Shown here piece by piece: positions 42,340-51,396 of a DNA stretch of 64,000 bases (within the stretch, counting starts at the first letter, position 1; each line of letters starts with the position of its first letter). A program made the translations under genes and the position numbers. The DNA lies in NCBI GenBank assembly GCA_964568855.1, contig CAZMSD010000005.1, positions 62,001 through 126,000 on the forward strand, written 5' to 3'. The notes under the pieces are model-generated. The model was not told the DNA's origin, made no database searches, and worked only from the letters and a program-made list of their open reading frames with translations. The stretch comes from CAZMSD01 sp964568855 (GTDB lineage Bacteria; CAIWAD01).

Positions 42340-43110
42340 ATGGAGACCGGATCGCTGTACGCGGCGGGACTCGAGACCTTGCGCCGGGAGCGGGTGGAGG
42401 GGCGGATCCAGGTGCTGCTGGTGGACGCCGACGACACCCTCTGGGAGAACATGCGCTGGTTCGAGGAGGCCATGGAGCGCTACGCGGAGGCGGCGAGGAG
42501 CCTGGGTCGCCGACGGGTCGCGGCGCTGGAGCACCTGCTGGCCATCGAGCGTCGTAATACAAAGACCGAGGGCTACGGCAGCCGGCGCTTCGAGCGCAGC
42601 CTGCTGCAGGCCCTGCGCGAGCTGGCCGGGGAGGCGGGGGCCGAGCTGGAGGACCGGGACCTGGAGCCCGTGCAGCGGGCCTGCGAGTCCATCAGGAAGC
42701 ATCCCATCCGGCTGCTGAAAGGCGTGCGGAGGCTGCTGCCCCGCCTGGCCGCCCGGCACACGCTCTGGCTGGTGAGCAAGGGAGAAGATGCCGAGCAATG
42801 GGACAAGATCAGGCGCAGCGGCCTGGAAGAGCACTTCGAGGAGATCCACATCTGCTTCGAGAAGAACAGCGAATTCTACGGGGGGCTGCTGCGCAGGATC
42901 CGAGAGAACGGCAACCTGAACGGGGCGGTAGTCTGGATGATCGGCAACAGTCCCCGTTCGGACATCGAGGCGGCAGGGGCCGCCGGCCTGGGCACGATCT
43001 GGATTCCGCACCACAGCACCTGGCGGCTCGAGGAGGAGCTGCGGGGAGCGGATCTGCGCGCCGACGCGACGCTCAACGACTTCGGGGAACTGGAGAGCTT
43101 GTTTCTCTAA
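42340..43110 (+). CDS. HAD-superfamily phosphatase
   Basis: 256 residues from the ATG at 42340 (GGGAGGATC before it). The frame is open back to 42043 but that part overlaps the SRP RNA. Motif I is VLLVDADDTLWEN (Asp29, Asp31), motif II Ser in WLVSKGE, the motif III Lys probably lies in the following helix, and motif IV is IGNSPRSDIEAAGAAGLGTIWIPHH. The alpha-helical cap lies between motifs I and II. The substrate cannot be read from sequence. It is divergent from the SRP RNA gene and convergent, 15 bases apart, with the SPOR lipoprotein gene. Confidence 0.85.
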   Translation: METGSLYAAGLETLRRERVEGRIQVLLVDADDTLWENMRWFEEAMERYAEAARSLGRRRVAALEHLLAIERRNTKTEGYGSRRFERSLLQALRELAGEAGAELEDRDLEPVQRACESIRKHPIRLLKGVRRLLPRLAARHTLWLVSKGEDAEQWDKIRRSGLEEHFEEIHICFEKNSEFYGGLLRRIRENGNLNGAVVWMIGNSPRSDIEAAGAAGLGTIWIPHHSTWRLEEELRGADLRADATLNDFGELESLFL

Positions 43111-43125
43111 CGGATTCTCGAGATC

Positions 43126-43707
43126 TCAGCGGACCTTGGCCCTGACGATCCAGGCTTCCCGATAGCCCAGGCGCATGGCCCGGCGCTTTAGCTCCTCGGC
43201 CTCTTCGCGGCGAGGAACATTCCCCACCCGCACTTTGTAGTTCGGCGGATCCCAGACCACGTTCACCGGCTCCCCGGCGAAAAGGTAGAGGGCCTGCGCG
43301 CGCAGCTCCTCGGCCTGCTCCGAGCTGGTGGTGGTGATCAGCTGGACCTGGAAGCCCTCGCGCAGGGGCATGGTGGGAGCCTCTTCCTCCAGGGCCTCCG
43401 GCAGGTTCAGGTCTTCCGCGCCGGCGGGATCCGCCGCCAGTTCCTCCGCCGCCGCCGCGGTGTCGAAATCGCGGGGCACGAAGACCAGTTCCTCGAGGGG
43501 CAGCAGGAAGGGATCGAAGTCTTCATCCTGAGGGACCGGGGCGGCGGGATCGACGGCCTGCGCTGCAACCGCTTCCGCCAGGGTATCGGCCGCCGCCGCG
43601 GTTGTCGTCGCCCCTTCCGGCGAGACGGCGGGTCGCAGGCAGCCGCTGCAGAGGGACAGGGACAGGAGGGCACCCGCCCGGGCCAGTTTCACCGTTTGCC
43701 GCCTCAT
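43126..43707 (-). CDS. Lipoprotein with SPOR domain
   Basis: 193 residues. A basic start and hydrophobic stretch end in SLCSGC, a lipobox-like site (Cys23). An acidic Ala/Pro/Glu-rich linker follows (about 30-110), then a C-terminal SPOR-type domain from ~118 (REGFQVQLITTTSSEQAEELRAQALYLF...VNVVWDPPNYKVRVGNVPRREEAEELKRRAMRLGYREAWIVRAKV). SPOR domains bind denuded peptidoglycan glycans at division sites. It is the last gene of the Bat operon and overlaps batE by 4 bases. Confidence 0.85.
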   Translation of the reverse strand: MRRQTVKLARAGALLSLSLCSGCLRPAVSPEGATTTAAAADTLAEAVAAQAVDPAAPVPQDEDFDPFLLPLEELVFVPRDFDTAAAAEELAADPAGAEDLNLPEALEEEAPTMPLREGFQVQLITTTSSEQAEELRAQALYLFAGEPVNVVWDPPNYKVRVGNVPRREEAEELKRRAMRLGYREAWIVRAKVR

Positions 43708-44642
43708 TGCAGCTCTCCCTTGATGATGGATTCAAGCGCATCCGCGGGACACCATCCCGCGCGACCGTCGGGCAGCAGTACTTCCAGCCAGGCCGTCTCG
43801 CCTTCAGCGTCCGCTTCCCGGCCCAGCAGCACCCGCGTTCCCTCGTGCAGGTCGAAGAGTTCCTGCGCCCCGGCGCTCGGCGCGGATTGGATCACGACCT
43901 TCTCAGCCAGGATTACGGCGTCGCGCTCGCCGTCGAGTTTGCGCACCTGGGCCCACAGGAAGGTCAGGCTGCCCAGCGCCAGAATCAGCCAGGAAAGTAG
44001 CAGAATCCGCAGAAATGGCGTGGCCCGGCGCCCCGGAAGATAAGCCTTCCTGGCGAGGCCCAGGGCCAGCAGGCCGCAGAACAGCAGCAGGGCCCAGGCG
44101 GGCAGGTCGCGCGAAACGGCGCGAAAGGCCAGGTCCAGCCAGTCCCAGAGCGGCAGCCGCACCGGCTGTTCCAGCTCGTCGGCCAGCAGTGAGCGGGCCA
44201 CCTGCAGGTTCTTGCGGACGTCGCGGTCGAAGGGTTCCAGGCGGGCGGCGCGCTCCCAGTTGAGAATCGCCCGGCCCAGACGGCCGGACTTGAAGTGGGC
44301 GTTACCCAGGTTGAGATATAGCTCGAGCCCGGAGTAGCCTTCGCCCGACAGATCCTCCCACAGGTCTACGGCGGCGGACCAGTCGCCGGCCTCGTAGGCC
44401 CGGCAGGCCTCGGCGAAACGTTCCTCCGCCGCCGGAATCCTCGACGACGCTGAGCTTTTCGGAACCGGTCCGGACTTATCCCGCTGCTCCAGGCCGGCCA
44501 ACTCGACGCCGGCGACCGCCGGCTTCCGGGCGTCCGCCGGTCCGCCGAAGAACAGCAGGCCCAGCCAGCCGCAGAGAAAAAGTATCCCGCCGAAAGCGGC
44601 CCTTCGGATCGCAGGCCGTCCGCCACGCTCGTGGAGGATCAT
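43704..44642 (-). CDS. batE: BatE-like TPR/SH3 membrane protein
   Basis: 312 residues from the ATG at 44642, which overlaps the batD stop (ATGA); the longer open frame upstream lies inside batD. An N-terminal membrane or signal segment (GGILFLCGWLGLLFFGG) is followed by TPR-like helices (FAEACRAYEAGDWSAAVDLWEDLSGEGYSGLELYLNLGNAHFKSGRLGRAILNWERAARLEP), two more transmembrane segments (WALLLFCGLLALGLA, ILLLSWLILALGSLTFLWA) and a C-terminal SH3-like domain (VVIQSAPSAGAQELFDLHEGTRVLL...AGWCPADALE). This order matches BatE of the aerotolerance operon; its biochemical role is not established. Confidence 0.82.
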   Translation of the reverse strand: MILHERGGRPAIRRAAFGGILFLCGWLGLLFFGGPADARKPAVAGVELAGLEQRDKSGPVPKSSASSRIPAAEERFAEACRAYEAGDWSAAVDLWEDLSGEGYSGLELYLNLGNAHFKSGRLGRAILNWERAARLEPFDRDVRKNLQVARSLLADELEQPVRLPLWDWLDLAFRAVSRDLPAWALLLFCGLLALGLARKAYLPGRRATPFLRILLLSWLILALGSLTFLWAQVRKLDGERDAVILAEKVVIQSAPSAGAQELFDLHEGTRVLLGREADAEGETAWLEVLLPDGRAGWCPADALESIIKGELQ

Positions 44643-46510
44643 CGCTGCACCTCCTTCAGCTCGCGGTCCAGCGTTTCCAACACGGCCTTCATCTCCCGCG
44701 CAGGAAGTTTCCCGGCCGCGCCGCGGCCGTAGAGCGCCTGGTCCAGCCGCCGCCCGAGTTCGCCCGCGCGATCGAGGGTTTCCCGTGACACACCGGCCGC
44801 CGCCAGCTCCTCCAAGGCCTGCTCCAGTACCAGTCCCGCGGGTGCGCGGTTCAACTGGTCGGCCAGGTAGCGTTCCAGCAGTTTCGCCAGCGCGGCACAC
44901 TGCTCGCGTGTGGGCGCCTCGCCCGCGTCCTGCTTTCCGCGCAGAGCCTTCAGCACGCGCAGCGCCCGGGACAGGGCCCTGCGCCTCCGCAGCTCGGGAC
45001 TGTCCGCCGCCAGCCTCTCCCTGCGACGGGAATGGGCCCAGGCGGCCAGCGGCAGGACCCAGACCAGCAGCAGCGCGACCCGCCAGGCCGGTTGCGCCGC
45101 CAGCGGCCGGGTTTCCGGATCCAGCCGCGCCGGCGGATCGAGAATGTGACGGATGTCGCTGCCGTAGGAGCGCACGCGCTCGGCGCCCAGCAGCAGCGGT
45201 CCACCGCCGCCGGGCAGGTAGTCCTCGCCGCGCAGGACGCGGACGGCCCAGGGTCCCGCCCGGCGAACTACGTACTTCCCGCGCCGCGGATCGTAATACA
45301 CGAAACGCAGGGTGTCGATCTTCTGCTCGCCGGGAGCCCGGGGCACCAGCAGGGTCTTGAAGGTGCGCGATCCTCTGACGGCTCCTTGCGAAGCCTTGAG
45401 GCTCTGCTCAACCTGCGTGTCGTAGCGCTCGAAATCGGGGGAGAGCTCGAGTTCGGGCTCCGGCAGCAGGCGGATGTTGCCGCTGCCCGAAACGGTGGCG
45501 CTGAAGGTGAGGGCCTCGCCCGCGTCCAGCTCCTCGCGATCAGGTCCGGCGCGCAGTTTGAAATTGCCCACCGCCCCGCTGAAGCCCTCGGGAGCTCCCG
45601 GCGGCAGGGGCTGCACCTCCAGTTTCAGGGGCCGGCTGGCCAGGGTAAGGGACTTGGTGCGCTGCCCGAAAATGGAGGAGTCGAAGAAATCCGCGAAGGG
45701 ATCGCGCCTGCGGCGATTCCGGCGCGAGTCCTGATCGACCACGCTCACGCTGCAGGTCACCGGTTCCAGGGTGATCTCGCCGGCTCGCGTGGGAAAGAGG
45801 GCCAGCTCGAGCAGCACGGCGCTGTTCCAGGTGTTTCCCCGCCACTCTTCCTGCCGCACTTCGGGTTGGCGGATCTCGGGGAACTTCTCGATCAGGAATC
45901 CGCCCGCCCGCTCCAGCCGCGGAGGTTCGTAGCGCTCGATCTGGGTGTTGAAATAGAGCTTGAAGCGCAGGTGAACCGGCTCTCCCACCACCGGCCGGGA
46001 ATTGTCCACCACGGCACGCAGGTGGACCTCCCCCGCGGTCGCGGTCTTCCGGCCCGGATCGGCGGATCCCGCGGAGGCCTTCACCTTGCGGGGCGCGGTG
46101 CTGTATGTTTCTCCATCCATCCTGGCGCTGGCCGGACCGATCACCAGGTCCCCGGCCTGCACCCGCAGGAGCTGGTAGGTCCAGCGCCGTTCGTGGCTCA
46201 CCCGGCTGTTGACGATGTTGGTGCTGCTGCTGATGCTGGGCCCGCCGACCACCCGGAAGCCCTTGAAATCCGGGGCGCTCAGGCCGGTGGAAGACGGAAT
46301 CCGGCTCGCGGACTTGAGCACGAAGGACAACTGCAGCGTGCTGCCCTGATCCAACAGCTCGCTGCGGAAGCTGGCCGCCTTAAGCGGCGGGCAAAACAGG
46401 AGTATCACAAGGATCCACAGCACCGACAGGGCGGAGGATCGCTGAACGGAGCTTCGAGGTCCGCGGCGGCCCGAAAGATCCGAAGCATTCCACCGGGGTA
46501 TTGAAATCAC
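44639..46510 (-). CDS. batD: BatD-like protein
   Basis: 623 residues. A signal peptide or membrane anchor (SVLWILVILLFCPPLKAA) precedes a long periplasmic region of beta-rich repeats (VGEPVHLRFKLYFNTQIERYEPPRLERAGGFLIEKFPE, ELDAGEALTFSATVSGSGNIRLLPEPEL). A C-terminal membrane helix (PAWRVALLLVWVLPLAAWAH) and a cytoplasmic helical tail follow. This is the BatD layout. It overlaps both neighbours by 4 bases. One rare ATA codon in its N-terminal membrane segment belongs to a GTGATAC word (46402). Confidence 0.85.
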   Translation of the reverse strand: MISIPRWNASDLSGRRGPRSSVQRSSALSVLWILVILLFCPPLKAASFRSELLDQGSTLQLSFVLKSASRIPSSTGLSAPDFKGFRVVGGPSISSSTNIVNSRVSHERRWTYQLLRVQAGDLVIGPASARMDGETYSTAPRKVKASAGSADPGRKTATAGEVHLRAVVDNSRPVVGEPVHLRFKLYFNTQIERYEPPRLERAGGFLIEKFPEIRQPEVRQEEWRGNTWNSAVLLELALFPTRAGEITLEPVTCSVSVVDQDSRRNRRRRDPFADFFDSSIFGQRTKSLTLASRPLKLEVQPLPPGAPEGFSGAVGNFKLRAGPDREELDAGEALTFSATVSGSGNIRLLPEPELELSPDFERYDTQVEQSLKASQGAVRGSRTFKTLLVPRAPGEQKIDTLRFVYYDPRRGKYVVRRAGPWAVRVLRGEDYLPGGGGPLLLGAERVRSYGSDIRHILDPPARLDPETRPLAAQPAWRVALLLVWVLPLAAWAHSRRRERLAADSPELRRRRALSRALRVLKALRGKQDAGEAPTREQCAALAKLLERYLADQLNRAPAGLVLEQALEELAAAGVSRETLDRAGELGRRLDQALYGRGAAGKLPAREMKAVLETLDRELKEVQR

Positions 46511-48366
46511 CAGTCCTTCTCCACCGTGCGCCGGGGAGCCGGGATGGCCTGGAGCTGCTTCTCCATTGCCTGCCGCTCCATCTCCTCCACGGCGCGCAGG
46601 ATCTGCTCCAGCTGCTCGGGATCCACCGCCTCCGGCGCTTCCTCGGGACTCGCGGCGGGCGGGGGCGGTTGTTCCTCGCCCTCCCGCGGCTCCTCCCGCC
46701 CGGGGGATTCCTGCTGTTCCTGCCGGTCCTGCTGTTCGCTTTCGCTCTCGCCTGAATCCTGCGGTTCCTGGTCCTCCTGTTCCTGCTCCTGTGACTGCTC
46801 CCGCTCCGGCTGCTGCTCGTCCTGCCGCTGATCCTGCGCGTCCTGGTCCTGCTGACCCTCTTGTTCCTGTTCCTGTTCCTGCTGCTGTTGCTGCTCCAGC
46901 ATCAGCCGGGCCAGTTCCAGATTGAACTTGGCGTCCTCGCGGCCGGGATCGCGCAGCAGCGACTGGATGTAGGCCTCAAGGGCCTCTTGCGGCTGCTGCC
47001 TGGCCAGGTGGACGTTGCCCAGGTTGTAATAGGCCGCCGCCGGAAGTCCGGGGTAGTCCGCCTCGATGCCTCCCTCCGCGTCCGCCAACTGCCGGTAACC
47101 GGTTTCGGCGGCGTCCAGGTCGCCCGACCGGAACCGGGCGTCCGCCAGGTTGAAGCGAGCCACCGGCTGCCTGGGATCCTCGCGCAGCGCTTCCTGGTAA
47201 CTGGCCGCCGCCCCCCCGAAATCGCCCTCGGCGTAGCTGCGGTTTCCCCGGGCCACCGGATCGGCCGGATCGCCCAGGGCCTGCGATGCCGCCATCAGCG
47301 CCAGCGGAATCAGCAGCCCCGGAAGCCGCCCGGCGCTGCGGTTCGCCGCATGCGCCAGGTCCGGGCGCCGCCGCCCGGGTGAACCGGCCGGCAGCAGCGC
47401 GGAAAGCAGAACCAGCAGGAGTCCCGGGGCCAGGAACCACTGGTAGCGGTGCTGCCAGCCCGAGTAGATGCGGCTGCCCAGTTCCCGCTTCTCCATCAGG
47501 TCGATGCGCTCGCGGATGGCCACCAGTTCCTCGCCGGCGGGGCTGGAACGGTAGTAGTCGCCGCCGCCCCGGCGAGCCAGCTCGATCAGGACCTCCTCGT
47601 TCAGGCGCGAGAGCACGATGCTGCCCCCGGCGTCCTGCTTGTAGGCCCCCGGCCGCTGCGGATCGGGCACGGGTGCGCCTTCCGGGGTGGCCAGGCCCAC
47701 GCAGTAGACCAGCACTCCCTGTTCGCGGGCCTCCTCGACGGCGCTCTCCCAGTCGCCCTCGAAATCCTCCCCGTCGGAGAGGACCACCAGCACCCGGTGC
47801 TGCTCGGATGTATCACCGAAGGCCCGCAGGGCTTCGCGGATCGGCGCTCCCAGGTCCGTTCCGGGAACGGGGATCAGGCCCGGATGCAGCAGGTCCACCA
47901 GCATGCCGACCAGGTTGTAGTCGGTGGTCAGCGGATTCTGCAGGAAGGCCGATCCCGCGAAGGGCAGCAGGGCCACTCGGTCGCCGCGCAGTTCTTCCAG
48001 CAGCCGGCGGATACTGTGCCGCGCCCGCGCCATCCGGGAGGGCGAGAAATCCTGGGCCGCCATGGACTGGCTCACGTCCACGGCCAGGATCACGTCCACG
48101 CCGCGGCGCTTGACCTCCATCAGCTTGGTGCCCACCTGGGGCGCCGCCAGGGCCAGCACCAGCAGGGCCAGCCCGCCCAGGCCCAGCAGGCTCTTGACCC
48201 GCAGCCTCAGCGGGGACCAGCCGCTGAGCATGTCGCGCAGAGTCGGCCAGTGCGCGTAGCGGGCCAGGCTGCGCCGGGTACGGGTCGCCGAGATCCAGGC
48301 GGCCAGCGCCAGGGGCGGCAGGAGCCACAGCAGGTGCAGCCATTGGGCTTCGGCGAAGCGGATCAT
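46507..48366 (-). CDS. BatB-BatC fusion: VWA domain plus TPR and Gln/Glu-rich region
   Basis: 619 residues. Residues 1-~330 are BatB: two N-terminal membrane helices, a von Willebrand A domain with the MIDAS motif DVSQSM, VLVVLSDGEDFEG, and a closing membrane helix (WFLAPGLLLVLLSALLP). From about 350 it becomes BatC: a second hydrophobic segment, then TPRs (GNRSYAEGDFGGAAASYQEALREDPRQPVARFNLADARFRSGDLDAAETGYRQL; AYYNLGNVHLARQQPQEALEAYIQSLLRDP). About 120 residues dominated by Gln and Glu (QQQQQEQEQEQEG and on) follow before a short helical end. In Bacteroides batB and batC are separate genes, so the fusion is a lineage variant. Confidence 0.88.
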   Translation of the reverse strand: MIRFAEAQWLHLLWLLPPLALAAWISATRTRRSLARYAHWPTLRDMLSGWSPLRLRVKSLLGLGGLALLVLALAAPQVGTKLMEVKRRGVDVILAVDVSQSMAAQDFSPSRMARARHSIRRLLEELRGDRVALLPFAGSAFLQNPLTTDYNLVGMLVDLLHPGLIPVPGTDLGAPIREALRAFGDTSEQHRVLVVLSDGEDFEGDWESAVEEAREQGVLVYCVGLATPEGAPVPDPQRPGAYKQDAGGSIVLSRLNEEVLIELARRGGGDYYRSSPAGEELVAIRERIDLMEKRELGSRIYSGWQHRYQWFLAPGLLLVLLSALLPAGSPGRRRPDLAHAANRSAGRLPGLLIPLALMAASQALGDPADPVARGNRSYAEGDFGGAAASYQEALREDPRQPVARFNLADARFRSGDLDAAETGYRQLADAEGGIEADYPGLPAAAYYNLGNVHLARQQPQEALEAYIQSLLRDPGREDAKFNLELARLMLEQQQQQEQEQEQEGQQDQDAQDQRQDEQQPEREQSQEQEQEDQEPQDSGESESEQQDRQEQQESPGREEPREGEEQPPPPAASPEEAPEAVDPEQLEQILRAVEEMERQAMEKQLQAIPAPRRTVEKDW

Positions 48367-49349
48367 GCCGGCACCCTCCGGATCGCCAGGCGGGAGAGGA
48401 ACTCCGCCAGCAGGAGCAGCACGGCCGCCAGCAGCCAGGGCCCGAAACGCTCATCGATCACGCGGTACTCGGTAACCAGGATCTCGCTTTTCTCCAGGCG
48501 GTCGATCTCCCGGTAGACCTCCACCAGCTCCTTAAGGTCGCGGGCCCGGAAATAGCGCCCCCCCGTGGCCGCCGCGATCTCGCCCAGCAGCTCCTCGTCG
48601 ATGTGGACTTCCATCTGGCGCAGCTGCCGTCCCCAGGGCGTCTCCACCGGAATGGGCGCCAGGCCCTCCCGGCCCACGCCCACGGTATGCACCGTGATCC
48701 CCATTTCCATCGCCAGGCCCATGGCCGTGCGCGGATCGATCCCGCGGTTGTTCTCCCCGTCGGTGAGCAGGATCAGGACCCGGCTGCGGGCCTCGCTGTC
48801 GCGCAGCCGGTTGAGCCCGGTGGCCAGCGCCAGGCCCACCGCGGTGCCGTCCTCCAGCTTGCCCGTTCCCACCTGCTCCAGCAATCCCTGCAGCATGTCG
48901 TGATCCAGGGTCAGCGGGCACTGGGTGTAGGCCTCTCCGGCGAAGACCACCAGTCCCAGCCTGTCCACCGGGCGGCCCTCGATGAAGTCGGCGGCCACGC
49001 GCTTGGCGGCTTCCAGCCGGTCCGGCTTGATGTCCTGCGCCAGCATGGAGCCGGAGACGTCGAGGCAGAGCACCAGGTCGATGCCCTCGCTGCGGATCTC
49101 CCGCTCGTCCTGGCTGTCCACGGGGCGGGCCAGGGCCACCACGGCCGCCGCCAGTGCCAGGCTCCAGAGCACCTCGGGGAGCCGGAGCTTGAACTGTGTC
49201 CGCAGCCGGCTGGCGGCCGGCATGCGGCTCCAGCGGGCGCCGCGGCTGTGATACAGGGCGGGTTCGCGGCGACGGCGCCAGATCCGCCAGCCCCAGACCA
49301 GGGGCAGCGCGGCCAGGAGGGCCAGCCAACCCGGACTGGCGAAATTCAT
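48363..49349 (-). CDS. batA: BatA-like VWA-domain membrane protein
   Basis: 328 residues. N-terminal membrane segment (WLALLAALPLVWGWRIW), a second one, then a VWA domain with a perfect MIDAS (LCLDVSGSM), DRLGLVVFAGEAYTQCPLT and VLILLTDGENNRGIDP, and a C-terminal membrane helix (GPWLLAAVLLLLAEFLSRL). It probably pairs with the BatB part in the membrane. It overlaps both neighbouring genes by 4 bases. Confidence 0.92.
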   Translation of the reverse strand: MNFASPGWLALLAALPLVWGWRIWRRRREPALYHSRGARWSRMPAASRLRTQFKLRLPEVLWSLALAAAVVALARPVDSQDEREIRSEGIDLVLCLDVSGSMLAQDIKPDRLEAAKRVAADFIEGRPVDRLGLVVFAGEAYTQCPLTLDHDMLQGLLEQVGTGKLEDGTAVGLALATGLNRLRDSEARSRVLILLTDGENNRGIDPRTAMGLAMEMGITVHTVGVGREGLAPIPVETPWGRQLRQMEVHIDEELLGEIAAATGGRYFRARDLKELVEVYREIDRLEKSEILVTEYRVIDERFGPWLLAAVLLLLAEFLSRLAIRRVPA

Positions 49350-50470
49350 GCTTCCCCCCTGCTTCCCTGTTCGGCCTCCGCCGTTTCCCGAGCTTCGATG
49401 CGCGGCCGGGCTTCATCGGCCCAGCGGTGGTAGTCCGCGGGTGCTTCGCGGTTGCGCCGGTCCTCCGGCCAGCGGCGGGCGTATTTCACCAGGTCGTTTT
49501 CGCGGAGCAGCTCCATCAGCGCTTCGCGCTGCCCTGTCTCCAGCGGGGTGGCGGGCAGCACGCAGAGCACTTCCTCCTGGGTCATCTCCCGGAAGGGCAG
49601 GCCCAGGCTGTCCTCCAGCAGGCCGCGCAGGGCCAGGCTCAGCTCCGAGTAGTACTCGGCCGTCTCGCCCGTCCGCCAGAGCTGTTCGCGCTCGATGCGG
49701 GCCATTTCCTTCTGCCAGCGCTCCCAGGGACTCAAGCGCGGCGACTCCGCCTCGCCCCCGCCGGACAGGCGCCGCAGGTGACGCCGCCAGAGCCACCAGG
49801 CCAGGCCGGCGGCCAGCAGCGCCCCGCCGGCGATCAGCCCTCGCTCCAGCCAGCGCAGCCAGCCGTGTCTCAATTTCATGGGGTCCACGATATCGCGGGC
49901 CGGAGGCAAGCCCGGCGCGGCGCCCGGTTGCTGCGGCGTTGCGACGCCCGGCGCGGCTGCGAAGCCCGGGGCGGAGGATCCGGACTGCAGCTCCTCGGCC
50001 AGCAGGGAATAGACCGTGATCCTCAGGCTGTCTCCGGACTGCTCTCCCTGCTGTTCCCCGCGCCGCCAGCGGACCGACTGGGGCGGGATCCAGAGCTCGC
50101 CCGTCTCGAAGGCCGCCAGGCTCAAGCGCCGGACCAGGAGGCTCTCCCCCTGGCCGGGGCCGTCTTCCGCGGAAGCATCCAGGTCCGTCTCCCTCAGGCT
50201 GTCCTCCCCCAGCAGCAAAAAGGATCCCAGGCCGCCCGGATCCAGCGGCGGCCAGGACAGCTCCACGCCCTCGCCGCCGCGGGCCCGCAGTTCCAGCAGG
50301 ATCGGATCGCCCACGGTGACCGAGTCGCGGTCCGGGCGGGCCTCTATCTCGGCCAGCAGGTTGCCGCCCCGGGCGGGCGCAACGGGGAACGCCAGCAGCG
50401 CTCCCAGCAGCAGGCCCAGCAGCCGGCCCGCCGGCCGCGCGATGAGCGCCATGTGACACAAGTGCCTCAT
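49346..50470 (-). CDS. DUF4381/BatD-like membrane protein of the Bat operon
   Basis: 374 residues. A signal peptide (LLGLLLGALLAFPVAPARG) precedes a periplasmic beta domain resembling BatD repeats (ARPDRDSVTVGDPILLELRARGGEGVELSWPPLDPGGLGSFLLL). A Pro/Gly/Ala linker, one membrane helix (LIAGGALLAAGLAWWLWRRH) and a cytoplasmic helical domain follow, the latter with TGETAEYYSELSLALRGLLEDSLGLPFREMTQEEVLCVL, the DUF4381-like part. Genes of this kind sit between DUF58 and batA in many operons; the function is unknown. The start overlaps the DUF58 stop (ATGA). Confidence 0.78.
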   Translation of the reverse strand: MRHLCHMALIARPAGRLLGLLLGALLAFPVAPARGGNLLAEIEARPDRDSVTVGDPILLELRARGGEGVELSWPPLDPGGLGSFLLLGEDSLRETDLDASAEDGPGQGESLLVRRLSLAAFETGELWIPPQSVRWRRGEQQGEQSGDSLRITVYSLLAEELQSGSSAPGFAAAPGVATPQQPGAAPGLPPARDIVDPMKLRHGWLRWLERGLIAGGALLAAGLAWWLWRRHLRRLSGGGEAESPRLSPWERWQKEMARIEREQLWRTGETAEYYSELSLALRGLLEDSLGLPFREMTQEEVLCVLPATPLETGQREALMELLRENDLVKYARRWPEDRRNREAPADYHRWADEARPRIEARETAEAEQGSRGEA

Positions 50471-51342
50471 CGCCGGCGACTCCGCATGCGGAAGAACCGG
50501 TCCATCGGCGGCACGTAGTCGCGGTCGGTCCGCAGGGCCACGTGATCCACGCGGGAGGAGCTGAGCAGCCGCTCGAGCCGCCGGCGGTCCTCGCGGATGC
50601 GGCCGGCGTAGTCCTCGCGGAAGCGGGGATCGGCGGCGTCCACCCAGCCGCGGCGGCCGCTCTCCAGGTCCTCGAGCTGCAGCAGGCCCACCGGCGGCAG
50701 CTCTTCCTCAAGCGGGTCACGAACGGAGACGGCGATCAGGTCGTGCCGGCGCTTCAGAGCCCGAAGTTCCTTCTCGAAACCGGCATCCTGGAAATCGGAG
50801 ATCAGGAAGACGATGGCCCGCTTCTTCTGCACCCTGGACAGGTGCGACAGCGCGAAGGCGATCCGCGTTCCCCGGCCCTCGGGCCGGTAGTACAGGAGGT
50901 CGCGGACGATGCGCAACACGTGCCTGGATCCCCTGGCGGGCGGCACGTGGCTCTCGATCCGGTCGCTGAACAGGAGCAGGCCCACCTTGTCGCGGTTGCG
51001 GATGGCCGAGAAAGCCAGCACTGCGCCCAGCTCGGCCACCAGGTCGCGCTTGGCCAGTTCGCTGCTGCCGAAGAATCCCGAAGCCGAGAGGTCCACGGCC
51101 AGGATCACCGTCAGCTCGCGCTCCTCCCGGAAGACCTTGACGAAGGGCGCGGCCATGCGCGCGCTGACGTTCCAGTCGATCGAGCGCACCTCGTCCCCTG
51201 GAACGTATTCGCGGACCTCTGCGAAATCCATGCCGCGGCCCTTGAAGGCACTGTGATACTCCCCGCCGAAGAGGTTCTGCACCACGTGCCTCGTGCGGAT
51301 CTCGATGCGTCGGATTTTCTTGAGGACTTCCTTGGGGATCAT
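50467..51342 (-). CDS. DUF58 domain protein
   Basis: 291 residues, cytosolic. The DUF58 core YVPGDEVRSIDWNVSARMAAPFVKVFREERELTVILAVDLSASGFFG sits in a VWA-like fold, with GTRIAFALSHLSRVQKKRAIVFLISDFQDAGFEKELRALKRRHDLIAVSV after it. These proteins are partners of MoxR ATPases in maturation or assembly systems. It lies 54 bases downstream of the MoxR gene and overlaps the next gene by 4 bases. A GTGTTAC word lies a few bases before its start codon (51347). Confidence 0.92.
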   Translation of the reverse strand: MIPKEVLKKIRRIEIRTRHVVQNLFGGEYHSAFKGRGMDFAEVREYVPGDEVRSIDWNVSARMAAPFVKVFREERELTVILAVDLSASGFFGSSELAKRDLVAELGAVLAFSAIRNRDKVGLLLFSDRIESHVPPARGSRHVLRIVRDLLYYRPEGRGTRIAFALSHLSRVQKKRAIVFLISDFQDAGFEKELRALKRRHDLIAVSVRDPLEEELPPVGLLQLEDLESGRRGWVDAADPRFREDYAGRIREDRRRLERLLSSSRVDHVALRTDRDYVPPMDRFFRMRSRRR

Positions 51343-51396
51343 TGGAGTAACACAAGTTGGCGCTTATTGCGAATCAACTGCCTTAAGGATTCCTGC

